In this document: piece by piece, positions 18,225 to 27,142 of the stretch | How the letters are laid out: each line of letters begins with the position of its first letter | Position numbering within the stretch: the stretch's first letter is position 1 | Source of the DNA: Ichthyophis bannanicus | Taxonomy: Eukaryota; Chordata; Amphibia; Gymnophiona; Ichthyophiidae | NCBI GenBank assembly: GCA_033557465.1 | Contig: CM066045.1 | Span: 132,391,596 to 132,455,595, forward strand | DNA: 64,000 nt | Direction of reading: 5' to 3' | Position numbers and translations under genes: made by a program | Notes under the pieces: generated by a model | Database searches by the model: none | What the model was told of the DNA's origin: nothing | What the model saw: only the letters and a program-made list of their open reading frames with translations

Positions 18225-18467
18225 TCTTTTTTCCGCGGAGCCCTACAGACGTTGCCTGTGAATCCCCGCAGAAAAGTTGATTTTTTCTCTATTTTTCTCT
18301 TTTTTCTTCAGTTCGACGCCGGTTCTTTTCCCGCCCGGACTCGCGACGCCGGTTGCGAGTCCGTCCCTTATTTTTCGGTTTTTTGTTCTTCGTGACAGAT
18401 TTCGCGCCTTTTTCCTTTTTCCCTGGCAGCCCGGTCATTCGACCTCGCAGGGGCCCTTTTTCCCCCG

Positions 18468-20336
18468 ATGGCTGCCAGCGGCTTTAAAAAGCGTGATCTC
18501 TGTAAGAATCTCATGTCTCTTACAGACACTCATGACTTCTGCCTCCGCTGCCTCGGCCCAGATCATGACTCCATGATCTGTGGGCCATGCGGCAAAATGT
18601 CCTCAAAAGCATTGAGGAGTCGGCAGCACCAGCGGGAGCATATCTTCTCTGACTCCGGCCGGGCTCGGACTTCATCAGAGGCTTTGACGTCTCGGGACTC
18701 TGGTCCTGAGCATCGTCGAAGTTCCTCTGAAAGGGGGTCTCCTACCCGGGAACATCATCGGAAGAAGAAACCCACGAGGGCGGGATCGGTGGACGCTCCT
18801 GGTTCCTCGAGGGCCAGGTCGCATAGCCCCGATTCCCGTCCTGGGTCCTCGGAGACGGAGAGGCCGTCAAAACATCCTTGACTCGAGGTGGACTTGCCCG
18901 CTCACGTGAGTACTGTTGTCCTCGTTGACTCGCCTTCGAAGGACCCGACGTCGGGCCCGACGCCGTCGGGGCCCGAGTCGGGGGCTGCTGGGTCTCCTGA
19001 GCTCGGACTCAGGTTGACGGCCTTGGAGAGCAGTCTGACTGCCTTCTTGGACCAGCAGCGGGTATTGATCGCTGGCCTCGCCGGTGCTTCTGCCCTGACC
19101 GCCGGGATGTCGACCTCCAAATCGACCCCGGAGACCGAGCCGATCATCGAGTCCATGAGGGCTCGAGTCGATCCTCGGTCGAGGTCTCCTTCGGCCTCCC
19201 GTTCGGGACCGAGGTCGTCGACGCTGACTCCCTCTGCGTCGCAGCGGATAGCATCGGTGCCCGCCCGACCGGAGCCGATCGACAACTCCTCCGAGGAGTC
19301 GGCCTGGGAATCTGAGGACGAAGTGTCACCTGGTTCCTTTCGGACTCGGTGTGTCCCTTCGGACTCCCCCGAGTCCGAACCTCAGAGACGGTCCCCCCCG
19401 GAGGATACCCGGTTCTCGGACTTCGTGAGGGATATGGCCAAGGCCTTGGCCTTCCCTGCGGATCCCGAGGAGGAGCCTCGAGTCAAAGAACTCGATGCCC
19501 TCCAATATGACTCTCCTCCGAAGGAGGCCTTTATTGTACCGGTTCCTCCGATGCTGGAACGACTTCTCTTCCGCATGTGGGAGAGCCCAGCGTCGTCGCC
19601 GGTGTTAAGCAAGCGGGTCGATTCCATTTATCGAGTCTGCAAGAGCCCCGGCTTCCAGAAGGCACAACTACCGCACCATTCCATGGTGGTGGAATCAGCC
19701 ATGCATAGACTAAAGAGTCAAAAAATGCACTCCTCGGTGCCCCCTGGTAGGGAAGCCCGAAGCCTGGATGCCCTCGGTAGGAAGTGCTTCCAGGGCTCTA
19801 TGCTTGCTGGTCGAGTCCAGACATACCAGCTCTACATGGGCATGTATCTCCGAGACCTGGCTAAGGAAATAGCCGGGTTCTCTGCTGGTCTCTCCGACGA
19901 ACCTTTGCAGAGGTTCCAATACTTGTCTACTGGTATTCGAGAGTGCTCCAAGTTTATCTCTCGAGCAGCCTACGATGGTTTTGAGGCTTCAGCTCGAGTA
20001 GCTGCGGCCGGCATCGGTGGACGCCGCCAGGCTTGGCTTCAGACGTCCGACCTCGAGCCCTGGGTACAGGACAAGTTGGTCGATGTCCCCTGCCGAGGTG
20101 ATAACCTCTTTGGCAAGCCCATGGATGAGAAGGCTGCACAAATCGAGACGGAGACTCTCACCAGGACTCGTCTCTCGAGGAAGACCCCTGCCCCTTCTCA
20201 AAAGAAGAAGGCCTCGGGGGGAAAAAGCCCTTTTACCCGAGGAAAGGTGCTGCCTATAAATACTACCCTCACTATCAGGCCTCAGCGGCTCCCCCACAGG
20301 GAAAGCAGGCCAAGGGACGGGGTAATGGGCCCGTAG
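18468..20336 (+). pseudogene. Dirs-E gag
   Basis: The frame opens MAASGFKKRDLC: the first cysteine of the zinc-like motif is Arg here. A TGA stop at 18879-18881 replaces an Arg codon seen in Dirs-C. The same frame then runs to 20336 with the full conserved block (LERLLFRMWE..LYMGMYLRDLAKE..LEPWVQDKLVDVP). It ends VMGP-stop in the linker because one base is missing near 20330 (GGGCCCG against GGGTCCCG in Dirs-C), so gag and RT are not joined in this copy. Confidence 0.87.
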
Positions 20337-20391
20337 GCAGCAAGCCCCCAAGCCTGCACCACCGGCCCCTGCTCAGCAGGGTGGGGGTTTT

Positions 20392-22305
20392 GACTTCCTC
20401 AGCATAGCCTCTCCCCCTCAGCTGGTTTCTCTCAGCACAGGAGGCCGGCTGGTCCACTTTGCCCAAAGGTGGTCCAACATCACCACAGATACCTGGGTAC
20501 TTCACATAGTTCAAAAGGGTTATCTTCTTCACTTTCACCAGGTACCTCCCTCCTACTTTCCAGGGGAGCCTCCCCGACTACCTTTGCACAGGGACTTACT
20601 ACTTCAGGAGTTAGCAAGTCTCCTTCAGGAACCAGCCGTGGAACCAGTGCCCCACCACCTGAAGGGCCAGGGGTTTTACTCCAGGTACTTCCTGATTCCA
20701 AAAAGAACAGGAGGCCTCAGACCCATCCTGGACTTGCGAAACCTCAACAAGTTCCTTGCAAAGGAAAAGTTCAAGATGCTTACCCTTGGAATCCTGCTGC
20801 CCTACCTCCAGCAGGGAGACTGGCTATGCTCCTTTGATCTGAAAGATGCATATCCTCATATCCTCATTCATCCGGACCACAGACAATATCTCAGATTTGT
20901 TGTGGGAGGAAATCATTACCAGTACAGAGTGCTGCCCTTTGGCCTATCCTCCGCACCCAGGGTGTTCACCAAATGCCTCGCAGTGGTGGCGGCTTATCTC
21001 AGACTTCAAGGTCTGTTTGTGTTCCCATACCTGGACGACTGGCTCATCAGAGCCCAGTCTTCCCAAGAAGCCACTCAAGCCACTCATCGCTCGGTGGCTC
21101 TGCTCCAGCACTTGGGTTTTGTCATAAACTTCGCAAAGTCCACTTTGCTCCCCTCTCAAAATCTCGAATTCATCGGTGCCCGGTTGGACACACTTCAGGC
21201 GCGGGCCTTCCTCCCTCTGGACAGGGCCAAGCGGCTCATGGATCTCGCCGGCCTCTTTCACAGCAATGCGCTTGTCTCAGCCAGGCACTTTCTGCGACTG
21301 CTCGGCCATATGGCTTCCACGGTCCATGTGACCCCCAATGCCCGACTGAACATGCGTCCTGCTCAGTGGTGCCTTCGCCATCAATGGTATCAGGCCACGG
21401 GGAGCCTAGCGGACTCCGTAAAGATCTCCGACCAGCTGGTCTCTTCTCTACAATGGTGGCTTCATCTGCCCAACCTGGTACTAGGAGTGACTTTTCAGTC
21501 CCCTCCGCATTCTCAGGTCCTGACGACCGATGCTTCTCTCCTTGGTTGGGGAGCACATTTGCAAGGGACATGTACTCAAGGCCTCTGGACTCCTTGGGAG
21601 TCAGCTCAGCAGATAAACTTCCTGGAGCTCAGAGCCATCCGCCTAGCGCTCAAAGCATTCTCTCACCTGGTTTCTCACCAGTCGGTGCTGATACAGACCG
21701 ACAATCAGGTTGCAATGTTCTACGTGAACAAACAAGGCGGAACAGGCTCCTTCCTTCTCTGTCAGGAGGCACAAAAACTATGCTCTTGGGCAGTCCACCG
21801 CGGCATCATCCTCAAGGCTGTCTATCTCCCAGGTCAAGAAAATTACCTGGCCGACAAGCTCAGCAGGATCCTCCAGCCACACGAGTGGAGGTTGGATCCA
21901 CTGGTGGTTCAGCGGATCTTTCTCAAGTGGGGCCTCCCCACCATGGATCTGATTGCCAGTCCTCTGAACCGGCAGCTGCCCAGATTCTGCTCACGACAGC
22001 CGCATCCTCTCCGGGTAGCGGCGGATGCTTTTCTAATTCGATGGTCCACCGGCCTCTTGTATGCCTTTCCTCCCATGCCACTGGTGTCTCGGACGCTCTT
22101 CAAGGTTCTCAGAGACAAAGCATCGATGATCCTAGTAGCTCCCCGGTGGCCGAGACAACCTTGTTTCCCGCTTCTGATGCAGCTAGCGGTAGACACTCCT
22201 CTTCCACTGGGATTTCAGCCCGACCTCCTGTCGCAGGATCAGGGGACTCTCCTACACACCAATCTCCGGTCCCTTCATCTGATGGCCTGGCTGCTGAAAG
22301 GGTAG
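20392..22305 (+). CDS. Dirs-E RT-RNase H-methyltransferase-type region
   Basis: The frame is open from at least 20392 (FDFLSIAS) to 22305. No start codon is evident; in related copies it is fused to gag. RT has LRPILDLRNLNKFL, FDLKDAYPHILI (Leu to Phe change), LPFGLSSAPRVFTKCL and YLDD at 21028-21039. RNase H has LTTDASLLGWGAH, LELRAIRLAL, TDNQVAMFYVNKQGGTGS and GQENYLADKLSR. The C-terminal region reads MDLIASPLNRQLP, YAFPPMPLVSRTLFKVL and MILVAPRWPRQP, the putative Dam-like methyltransferase part. All visible catalytic residues are present, but separation from gag suggests it is not normally expressed. Confidence 0.8.
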   Translation, partial: DFLSIASPPQLVSLSTGGRLVHFAQRWSNITTDTWVLHIVQKGYLLHFHQVPPSYFPGEPPRLPLHRDLLLQELASLLQEPAVEPVPHHLKGQGFYSRYFLIPKRTGGLRPILDLRNLNKFLAKEKFKMLTLGILLPYLQQGDWLCSFDLKDAYPHILIHPDHRQYLRFVVGGNHYQYRVLPFGLSSAPRVFTKCLAVVAAYLRLQGLFVFPYLDDWLIRAQSSQEATQATHRSVALLQHLGFVINFAKSTLLPSQNLEFIGARLDTLQARAFLPLDRAKRLMDLAGLFHSNALVSARHFLRLLGHMASTVHVTPNARLNMRPAQWCLRHQWYQATGSLADSVKISDQLVSSLQWWLHLPNLVLGVTFQSPPHSQVLTTDASLLGWGAHLQGTCTQGLWTPWESAQQINFLELRAIRLALKAFSHLVSHQSVLIQTDNQVAMFYVNKQGGTGSFLLCQEAQKLCSWAVHRGIILKAVYLPGQENYLADKLSRILQPHEWRLDPLVVQRIFLKWGLPTMDLIASPLNRQLPRFCSRQPHPLRVAADAFLIRWSTGLLYAFPPMPLVSRTLFKVLRDKASMILVAPRWPRQPCFPLLMQLAVDTPLPLGFQPDLLSQDQGTLLHTNLRSLHLMAWLLKG

Positions 22306-23342
22306 TCCTTGCTCCTCTGCAGCTACCTCCAGATGTGGAGGAGGTCGTCTTGGCCTCCAGGAGGCCCTCCACCCGAAAGGCCTACGCTCTCAAGTGGCAT
22401 CGGTTCTCCGTCTGGTGTACTCGGCAGTCTCAAGATCCTTTCTCCTGTTCAGCATCAGTAGTCTTGCAGTACTTGCTCTCTCTCTCCAACCTTGGGCTTA
22501 AGTCCAACTCGGTAAAGGTCCACCTCAGTGCTCTTTCTGCGCATCACATGCCGGTGGATGGTAGACCTCTTTCCAACCACCCTCTGGTGGCTCGATTTCT
22601 CAGAGGCCTCCTTCTCCTTAAGCCACGTTTGCGCCCACCAGCTCTGGACTGGGATCTTAATGTGATGTTGCAGCGGATTACCTGTCCGCCTTTTGAGCCT
22701 ATGGCTACCTGTCCGCTACTTTTTCTTTCGTGGAAAACCTTGTTCTTGGTAGCCCTCACTTCGGCTAGACGCGTTAGTGAGCTGCAGGCCCTAGTTTCTG
22801 ATCCTCCTTACACTAGGTTCTACAAGAACCGGGTAGTCCTACGGACTCACCCTAAATTTCTTCCCAAAGTGGTATCCCCTTTTCACATCAACCAGGAGGT
22901 GGTACTTCCGACCTACTTTCCCAGGCCACACTCCAGCCGAGCTGAGATGGTCCTGCATACCCTGGACTGTAGAAGGGCGTTGACCTTCTACCTTGACCGT
23001 ACGCGGGAGTACCGAAGGACTGTTCAGCTCTTCGTTTCTTATGACCCCAACAAGTTGGGGCTCCCTGTCTCCAAGCGTACTCTGTCCATCTGGATTGCTG
23101 ACTGTATCGCTTGGGCTTACGAGGCAGCCGGCCTCGTGTTGGAAGGTAGAGTCACAGCTCATCGTGTTCGGGCGAAGGCTACGTCGGTGGCTTACCTCCG
23201 CTCTGTTCCATTGGCAGACATCTGCCGGGCCGCTACTTGGTCTTCAAGCCAGACTTTTGCAGCCCATTGCTGCCTGGAGAGGGAGTCCCGCAGTGACAGT
23301 GCTTTCGGACAGGCAGTCCTCCGTAACCTCTTTGAGGTATAG
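22281..23342 (+). pseudogene. Dirs-E tyrosine recombinase, catalytic Tyr replaced by Cys
   Basis: The frame is open from 20973 to 23342, with the domain from 22281. Arg of RRVSEL and the HRVR pair are intact. At 23268-23270 the codon for the nucleophilic tyrosine is TGC, giving AAHCCLE where the other copies have HYCLE. Known: the tyrosine forms the covalent DNA link, so the enzyme should be inactive although otherwise complete. It overlaps the end of RNase H by about 25 bases in its domain and by 1.3 kb counting the open frame. Confidence 0.88.
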
Positions 23343-23480
23343 GCAACTCCTACCCTCCATCCCGGATGTTGGGCTAGCGGTTGGAGACATATTCAGAGAA
23401 GATTCCTTCCTTCTGTGCTACTGAGCTTGAGGGAGCTCATTTTTGTGCTTAGGGTCTCCGTTAGCCTTAAGCTTGGGAGT

Positions 23481-23578
23481 CCCATATGTGAGGACTGACT
23501 TCCTTCTTGGTCCTGGAGAAAGCGTAGTTACTCACCTGTAACAGGTGTTCTCCAGGAGCAGCAGGAATCAGTCCTCAC
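23481..23578 (+). repeat. Dirs-E ICR
   Basis: It starts CCCATATGTGAGG, has the GGAG-AA-AGCG joint and ends GTCCTCAC. Left and right arms complement the left terminus at 18078 and the last 58 bases before 23847. Confidence 0.9.
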
Positions 23579-23660
23579 AACCCTCCCTCCTCCCCTTGGA
23601 GTTGCAGTTCTATGCTTTCGTTTTTTGCTAATTTTTTGCTGTCTTTTAGCTATGTCATCA

Positions 23661-23847
23661 GACTGAGCAAGATGGCACCCTTGGGTGGGAAGAGGACCGC
23701 GCATGCGCGCTGCAATTCCCAAAGGCTTACTTTGAAAGCTGGGGAAAATTGCTCCGCGAGGGCTCCGTCGGCGCCGACGTCACCCATATGTGAGGACTGA
23801 TTCCTGCTGCTCCTGGAGAACACCTGTTACAGGTGAGTAACTACGCT
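23661..23847 (+). repeat. Dirs-E right inverted terminal repeat
   Basis: It starts GACTGAGCAAGATGGC, keeps both palindromes and ends with the CACCTGTTACAGGTG hairpin, CAGGTGAGT and ACTACGCT. Confidence 0.9.
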
Positions 23848-23849
23848 TT

Positions 23850-24092
23850 CCTGAGTACATAGTACGGAGCTGTGTCTGGCGTATGGTAAACAAGTATCTG
23901 ATAGTTTTCAGACCACTTGTGTTTTTGAGTGTTATCCAAGAGACAGTTCAGTGTTTGCGGTGGTTGGGAAGGTCAATGATTTGAATAAGCCTGCCCCTGA
24001 AGAAGGCAACGAAACACGGCCTGTGTCGGGCTATAGGCTTTTATCCAATAAAGAGTTTCTTCCTACTGCTGTCCACGTTTTTGACTGGGTGG
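23850..24092 (+). mobile_element. Penelope-like element fragment (probable)
   Basis: About 240 bp lying between the right end of Dirs-E and recombinase sequence at 24093, resembling neither. The second half has the layout of Penelope-like terminal sequence: a hammerhead-type core (CTGAAGA..GAA) followed by AATAAAG near 24048-24053. No coding domain is visible. The assignment rests on the ribozyme-like motif, which is known from Penelope-like retroelements. Confidence 0.45.
23987..24040 (+). ncRNA. Hammerhead ribozyme-like motif, stem II degenerate
   Basis: Core CTGAAGA is at 23997-24003 and GAA at 24011-24013. Stem III pairs ACAC (24014-24017) with GTGT (24023-24026) around a five-base loop, followed by C at 24027, which gives a GTC cleavage triplet. 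Stem I pairs AAGCCT+GCCC (23987-23996) with GGGC (24028-24031) and AGGCTT (24035-24040), leaving a three-base bulge. Stem II would have to form in AGGCAAC (24004-24010), where I see no pairing, so activity is doubtful. Confidence 0.5.
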
Positions 24093-24981
24093 TAGCGGTA
24101 GTATTGCAATATTTGCTTTACTCTCCAATCTAGGCCTTAAGTCCAATTCTGTCAGTGTTGACCTTAGTGCTCTCTCAGCACACCATTCGCCGGTGAACGG
24201 GAGGCCTCTTTCCAACCACCCTTTGGTGGCTCGTTTCCTTATAGGCCTTCTCCTGCTTAAGCCTCCTCTACGTCCACCGGCCCCTGAGTGGGATTTAAAT
24301 GTGGTCTTGCAGCGGATTACTTGTCCGCCTTTTGAACCTATGGCTACCTGCCCACTTCGTTTTCTTTCCTGGAAAACCTTGTTCTTGGTAGCCCTTACCT
24401 CTGCTAGGCGCGTTAGTGAACTGCAGGCCCTAGTGTCTGATCCTCCTTACACTAGGTTCTACACGAATAGGGTAGTCTTACGGACTCACTCTAAGTTTCT
24501 TCCAAAAGTGGTTTCTCCTTTTCATCTCAACCAGGAGGTGGTTCTTCCGACCTTCTTTCCCAGGCCGCACACCAGCCGGGCTGAAATGGTCCTGCATACC
24601 CTGGACTGTAGGAGGGCCTTGTCCTTCTGCCTTGACCGTACGCGGAAGCATCGGAGGGCTGTTCAGCTCTTCGTTTCTTTTGACCCCAATAAGTTGGGGT
24701 TACCTGTCTCCAAGCGTACTTTGTCCATATGGGTTGCTGACTGTATCGCTTGGGCTTATGGGGCAGCCGTCCTCTCGTTTGAGGGTCGAGTCACAGCTCA
24801 TCGTGTTAGGGCGAAGGCTGCGTCAGTAGCTCATCTCCGCTCTGTTCCGTTGGCAGACATCTGCCGGGCCGCTACTTGGTCTTCAAGCCAGACTTTTGTG
24901 GCCCATTACTGCCTGGAGAGGGAGTCCCGCAGGGACAGTGCTTTCGGACAGGCAGTCCTCCATAATCTCTTTGAGGTTTAG
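24093..24981 (+). pseudogene. Truncated DIRS tyrosine recombinase
   Basis: The N-terminal ~60 residues are missing and one base is lost near 24115 (YLLYSPI-stop). From 24193 the frame is open to 24981, with SARRVSEL, HRVRAKAAS and FVAHYCLE all intact. The catalytic half is thus complete but the protein cannot start normally. It is close in sequence to the Dirs-M recombinase, sharing the FGQAVLHNLFEV ending. Confidence 0.85.
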
Positions 24982-25119
24982 GCAACTCCTACCCTCCGGC
25001 CCTGGTGTTGGGCTACCGGTTGGGGGCGTTTTCAAAGAATATTCCTTCCTTCTGTGCTACTGTGCTAGAGGGAGCTCATTTTTCCGCTTGAGGTCTCCGG
25101 TAGCCTTAAGCTTGGGAGT

Positions 25120-25217
25120 CCCATATGTGAGGACTGACTGCCTGCTTGGTCCTGGAGAAAGAGTAGTTACTCACCTGTAACAGGTGTTCTCCAGGAGCAG
25201 CAGGAATCATTCCTCAC
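25120..25217 (+). repeat. ICR of the Dirs-D-like 3' end
   Basis: CCCATATGTGAGG to TTCCTCAC, with joint GGAG-AA-AGAGTAG matching the ACTACTCT right terminus at 25485. Confidence 0.88.
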
Positions 25218-25299
25218 AACCCTCCCTCCTCCCCTTGGAGTTGCAGTCCTATCATTTCGTTTTTGCTATTTTTTTTGCTGTCTTTTAGCTATGTCATCA

Positions 25300-25485
25300 G
25301 ACTGAGCAAGATGGCACCCTTGGGCGGGAAGGGGACCGCGAATGCGCGCTGCAATTCCCAAAGGCTTTCTTTGAAAGCTGGGGAAATTGCTTCGCGAGGG
25401 CTCCGTCGGCGCCAACGTCACCCATATGTGAGGACTGATTCCTGCTGCTCCTGGAGAACACCTGTTACAGGTGAGTAACTACTCT
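25300..25485 (+). repeat. Right inverted terminal repeat of the Dirs-D-like 3' end
   Basis: GACTGAGCAAGATGGC at the inner edge, GGCGCC palindrome with one change (GGCGCCAACG), CAGGTGAGT near the end and ACTACTCT terminus. Confidence 0.87.
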
Positions 25486-25629
25486 CTCTATGCATTCCTA
25501 CTGACCCCCGTGGTCGCCATTTCCCTCTTTAAGGTCCAGAGCGAGGCAGCGTCAGTCATACTGATTGCCTCCCGGTGGCCGAGACAGCCCTGGTTTCCAC
25601 TGCTGCTTTCCCTGTCAGTGGCACTCTCA
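25486..25629 (+). pseudogene. Dirs-F RNase H/methyltransferase-type fragment
   Basis: It reads LYAFLLTPVVAISLF, then SVILIASRWPRQPWFPLLL, equivalent to the YAFPP..ILVAPRWP region of the intact polyprotein. It is cut at 25629 by the insertion of Dirs-G. Confidence 0.8.
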
Positions 25630-25795
25630 TTCTCCAGGACCAAGCAGGAAGCAGTCCTCACATATGGGTGTCATCGGCGCCGATGAAGCTCCAGCGGAGT
25701 ATTTCCCCAGCTTTCTATGAAAGCCTTTGGGAATGCAGGCACGCATGCGCGGGTCCCTTCCCGCCTAAAGGTGTCATCTTAACTCAGTCTCTTTT
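25630..25795 (+). repeat. Dirs-G left inverted terminal repeat
   Basis: It starts TT-CTCCAGGACC. The palindrome at about 25673-25686 is CATCGGCGCCGATG: both ends differ from the usual CGTCGGCGCCGACG by symmetric CpG-type changes, so it is still a perfect palindrome. ACGCATGCGCGGG retains an NRF1-like core. Confidence 0.85.
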
Positions 25796-26038
25796 TTTCC
25801 GTGAAGCCCACCAGACCTGTATCTTGTTCTCCCGGTTAAAATTAGATTTTTTCAGCGATTTTCGCTATTTTTTTCCCGGTTCGACGCCGGTTCCCCTCCC
25901 ACCGGGTTTGGTACACTGGTATCGAGCCCGATTCTTCATTTTCGGTTTTTGCCCTTTGTGGCTGGCGTTCGCGCCCTTTTTTCCATTTTTCCCTGGAAGG
26001 CCGGTCCTTTGACCTCGTGTGGACTCTTTTTCTCCCCG

Positions 26039-27142
26039 ATGGCTTCCAGCGGTTTTAAAAAGTGTGATCGGTGTAAGAAACTGATGTCTCTCACCGACAC
26101 ACACGACTGCTGACTTCGGTGCCTTGGCCCCGACCACGACCCTAAGTCGTGCGGGCCATGTGGAAAGATGTCTTCCAAGGCACTCCGAAGTCGCCAGCAG
26201 CAAAAAGAAAGGCTTTTCTCGGACTCAGCCTCCGGCCGGGCCGGACCCCCTCTGAGGCCTCGACATCTCAGGATTCCGATACCAAGCGCCGTCGAAGCTC
26301 CTCGGACAGGGGTTCCCCCGACCGGGAACGCAAGAGGAAGAAGCGCCTCGCGATGGCGTCGTCAGAGGAGGTCCCTTGCTCCTCGAGGGCCAGGTCTAAG
26401 ACCCCCGACCGTTGCCCCAGGCTCGTGGAACTCGAGAAGCCTGCAAAAATTCCTTGCGTAGAGACGGAGTCTGCTGGACACGTAAGCCCCGTAGACCTCG
26501 AGGACTCTCCTCCCAGGGAGCCGACGTCGGGGCCGGTGCCTCCTGGGCCCGAGTCGGTGGCTGCTGCATCTCCTGAGCTGAGTCTCAGGATGACAGCCTT
26601 GGAGAGCAGATTGTCTGCCTTCATGGAGCAGCAGCGGGCACTGATGGCCAGCCTGTCTGGCGCATCTGCCCCGACCACCGGGACATCAACTTCGAAGTCG
26701 ACCCCGGAGACCGAGCCGATACTCAAGTCCATCGTGGCTCGGAGTCGACCTCGGTCGCAGTCTCCCTCGACCTCCCGTTCTCCCTCGACCTCCCGTTCGG
26801 GACTGAGGGCGTCAACGTCGGTGCCTCCGGCATCGGGGCGGGTGCTCCTTGGCCCCGCAGGGTCGGACCCTGACTCCTCCTCGGACGAGTCAGCTTGGGA
26901 GACGGAGGACGAGGAGTCTCCTGATACCTTCAAGACTCGGTGCGTCCCTTTGGACTCACTGCAGTCTGAGCCCCGGAGTAGGTCCCCCCCCGGAGGATAC
27001 TCGGTTCTCGGAGTTTGTCCGAGATATGGCCGCTGCCTTGGCTATCCCGACGGACCCCGAGGAGGAGCCTCGAGCTGAAGAGCTCGAGGCCCTATAGTAT
27101 GACTCTCCTCCGAAGCAGGCCTTTACTGTTCCGGTTCCTCCG
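26039..27142 (+). pseudogene. Dirs-G gag, N-terminal two thirds
   Basis: ATG at 26039 followed by the zinc-like motif, with a TGA at 26111-26113 in its middle. A frameshift lies near 26240, a second at the C-run near 26990 and a TAG near 27095-27097 (Gln codon elsewhere). Between lesions the sequence follows Dirs-C gag, with an additional repeated SPSTSRS unit near 26760. From the last stop the frame continues into 27143-29236. Confidence 0.85.

Larger units (their letters stand above)
18078..23847 (+). mobile_element. Dirs-E: complete but damaged DIRS copy
   Basis: About 5770 bp. Left repeat from 18078, gag from 18468, RT-RNase H to 22305, recombinase to 23342, ICR 23481-23578 and right repeat 23661-23847. 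Both ends carry the TT core (18078-18079, 23848-23849). It interrupts Dirs-D RNase H on the left, but Dirs-D does not resume on the right, so the right flank has been rearranged or deleted. Confidence 0.9.
24093..25485 (+). mobile_element. Dirs-D-like 3' end (recombinase, ICR, right repeat)
   Basis: It begins within the recombinase (VVLQYLLYS, about 24097) and continues to a normal right terminus at 25485. It is probably the far part of Dirs-D, because it lies on the other side of Dirs-E. However, the second half of RNase H and the first ~60 recombinase codons are missing. The right flank is Dirs-F RNase H, not the expected remainder of Dirs-B. Confidence 0.75.
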
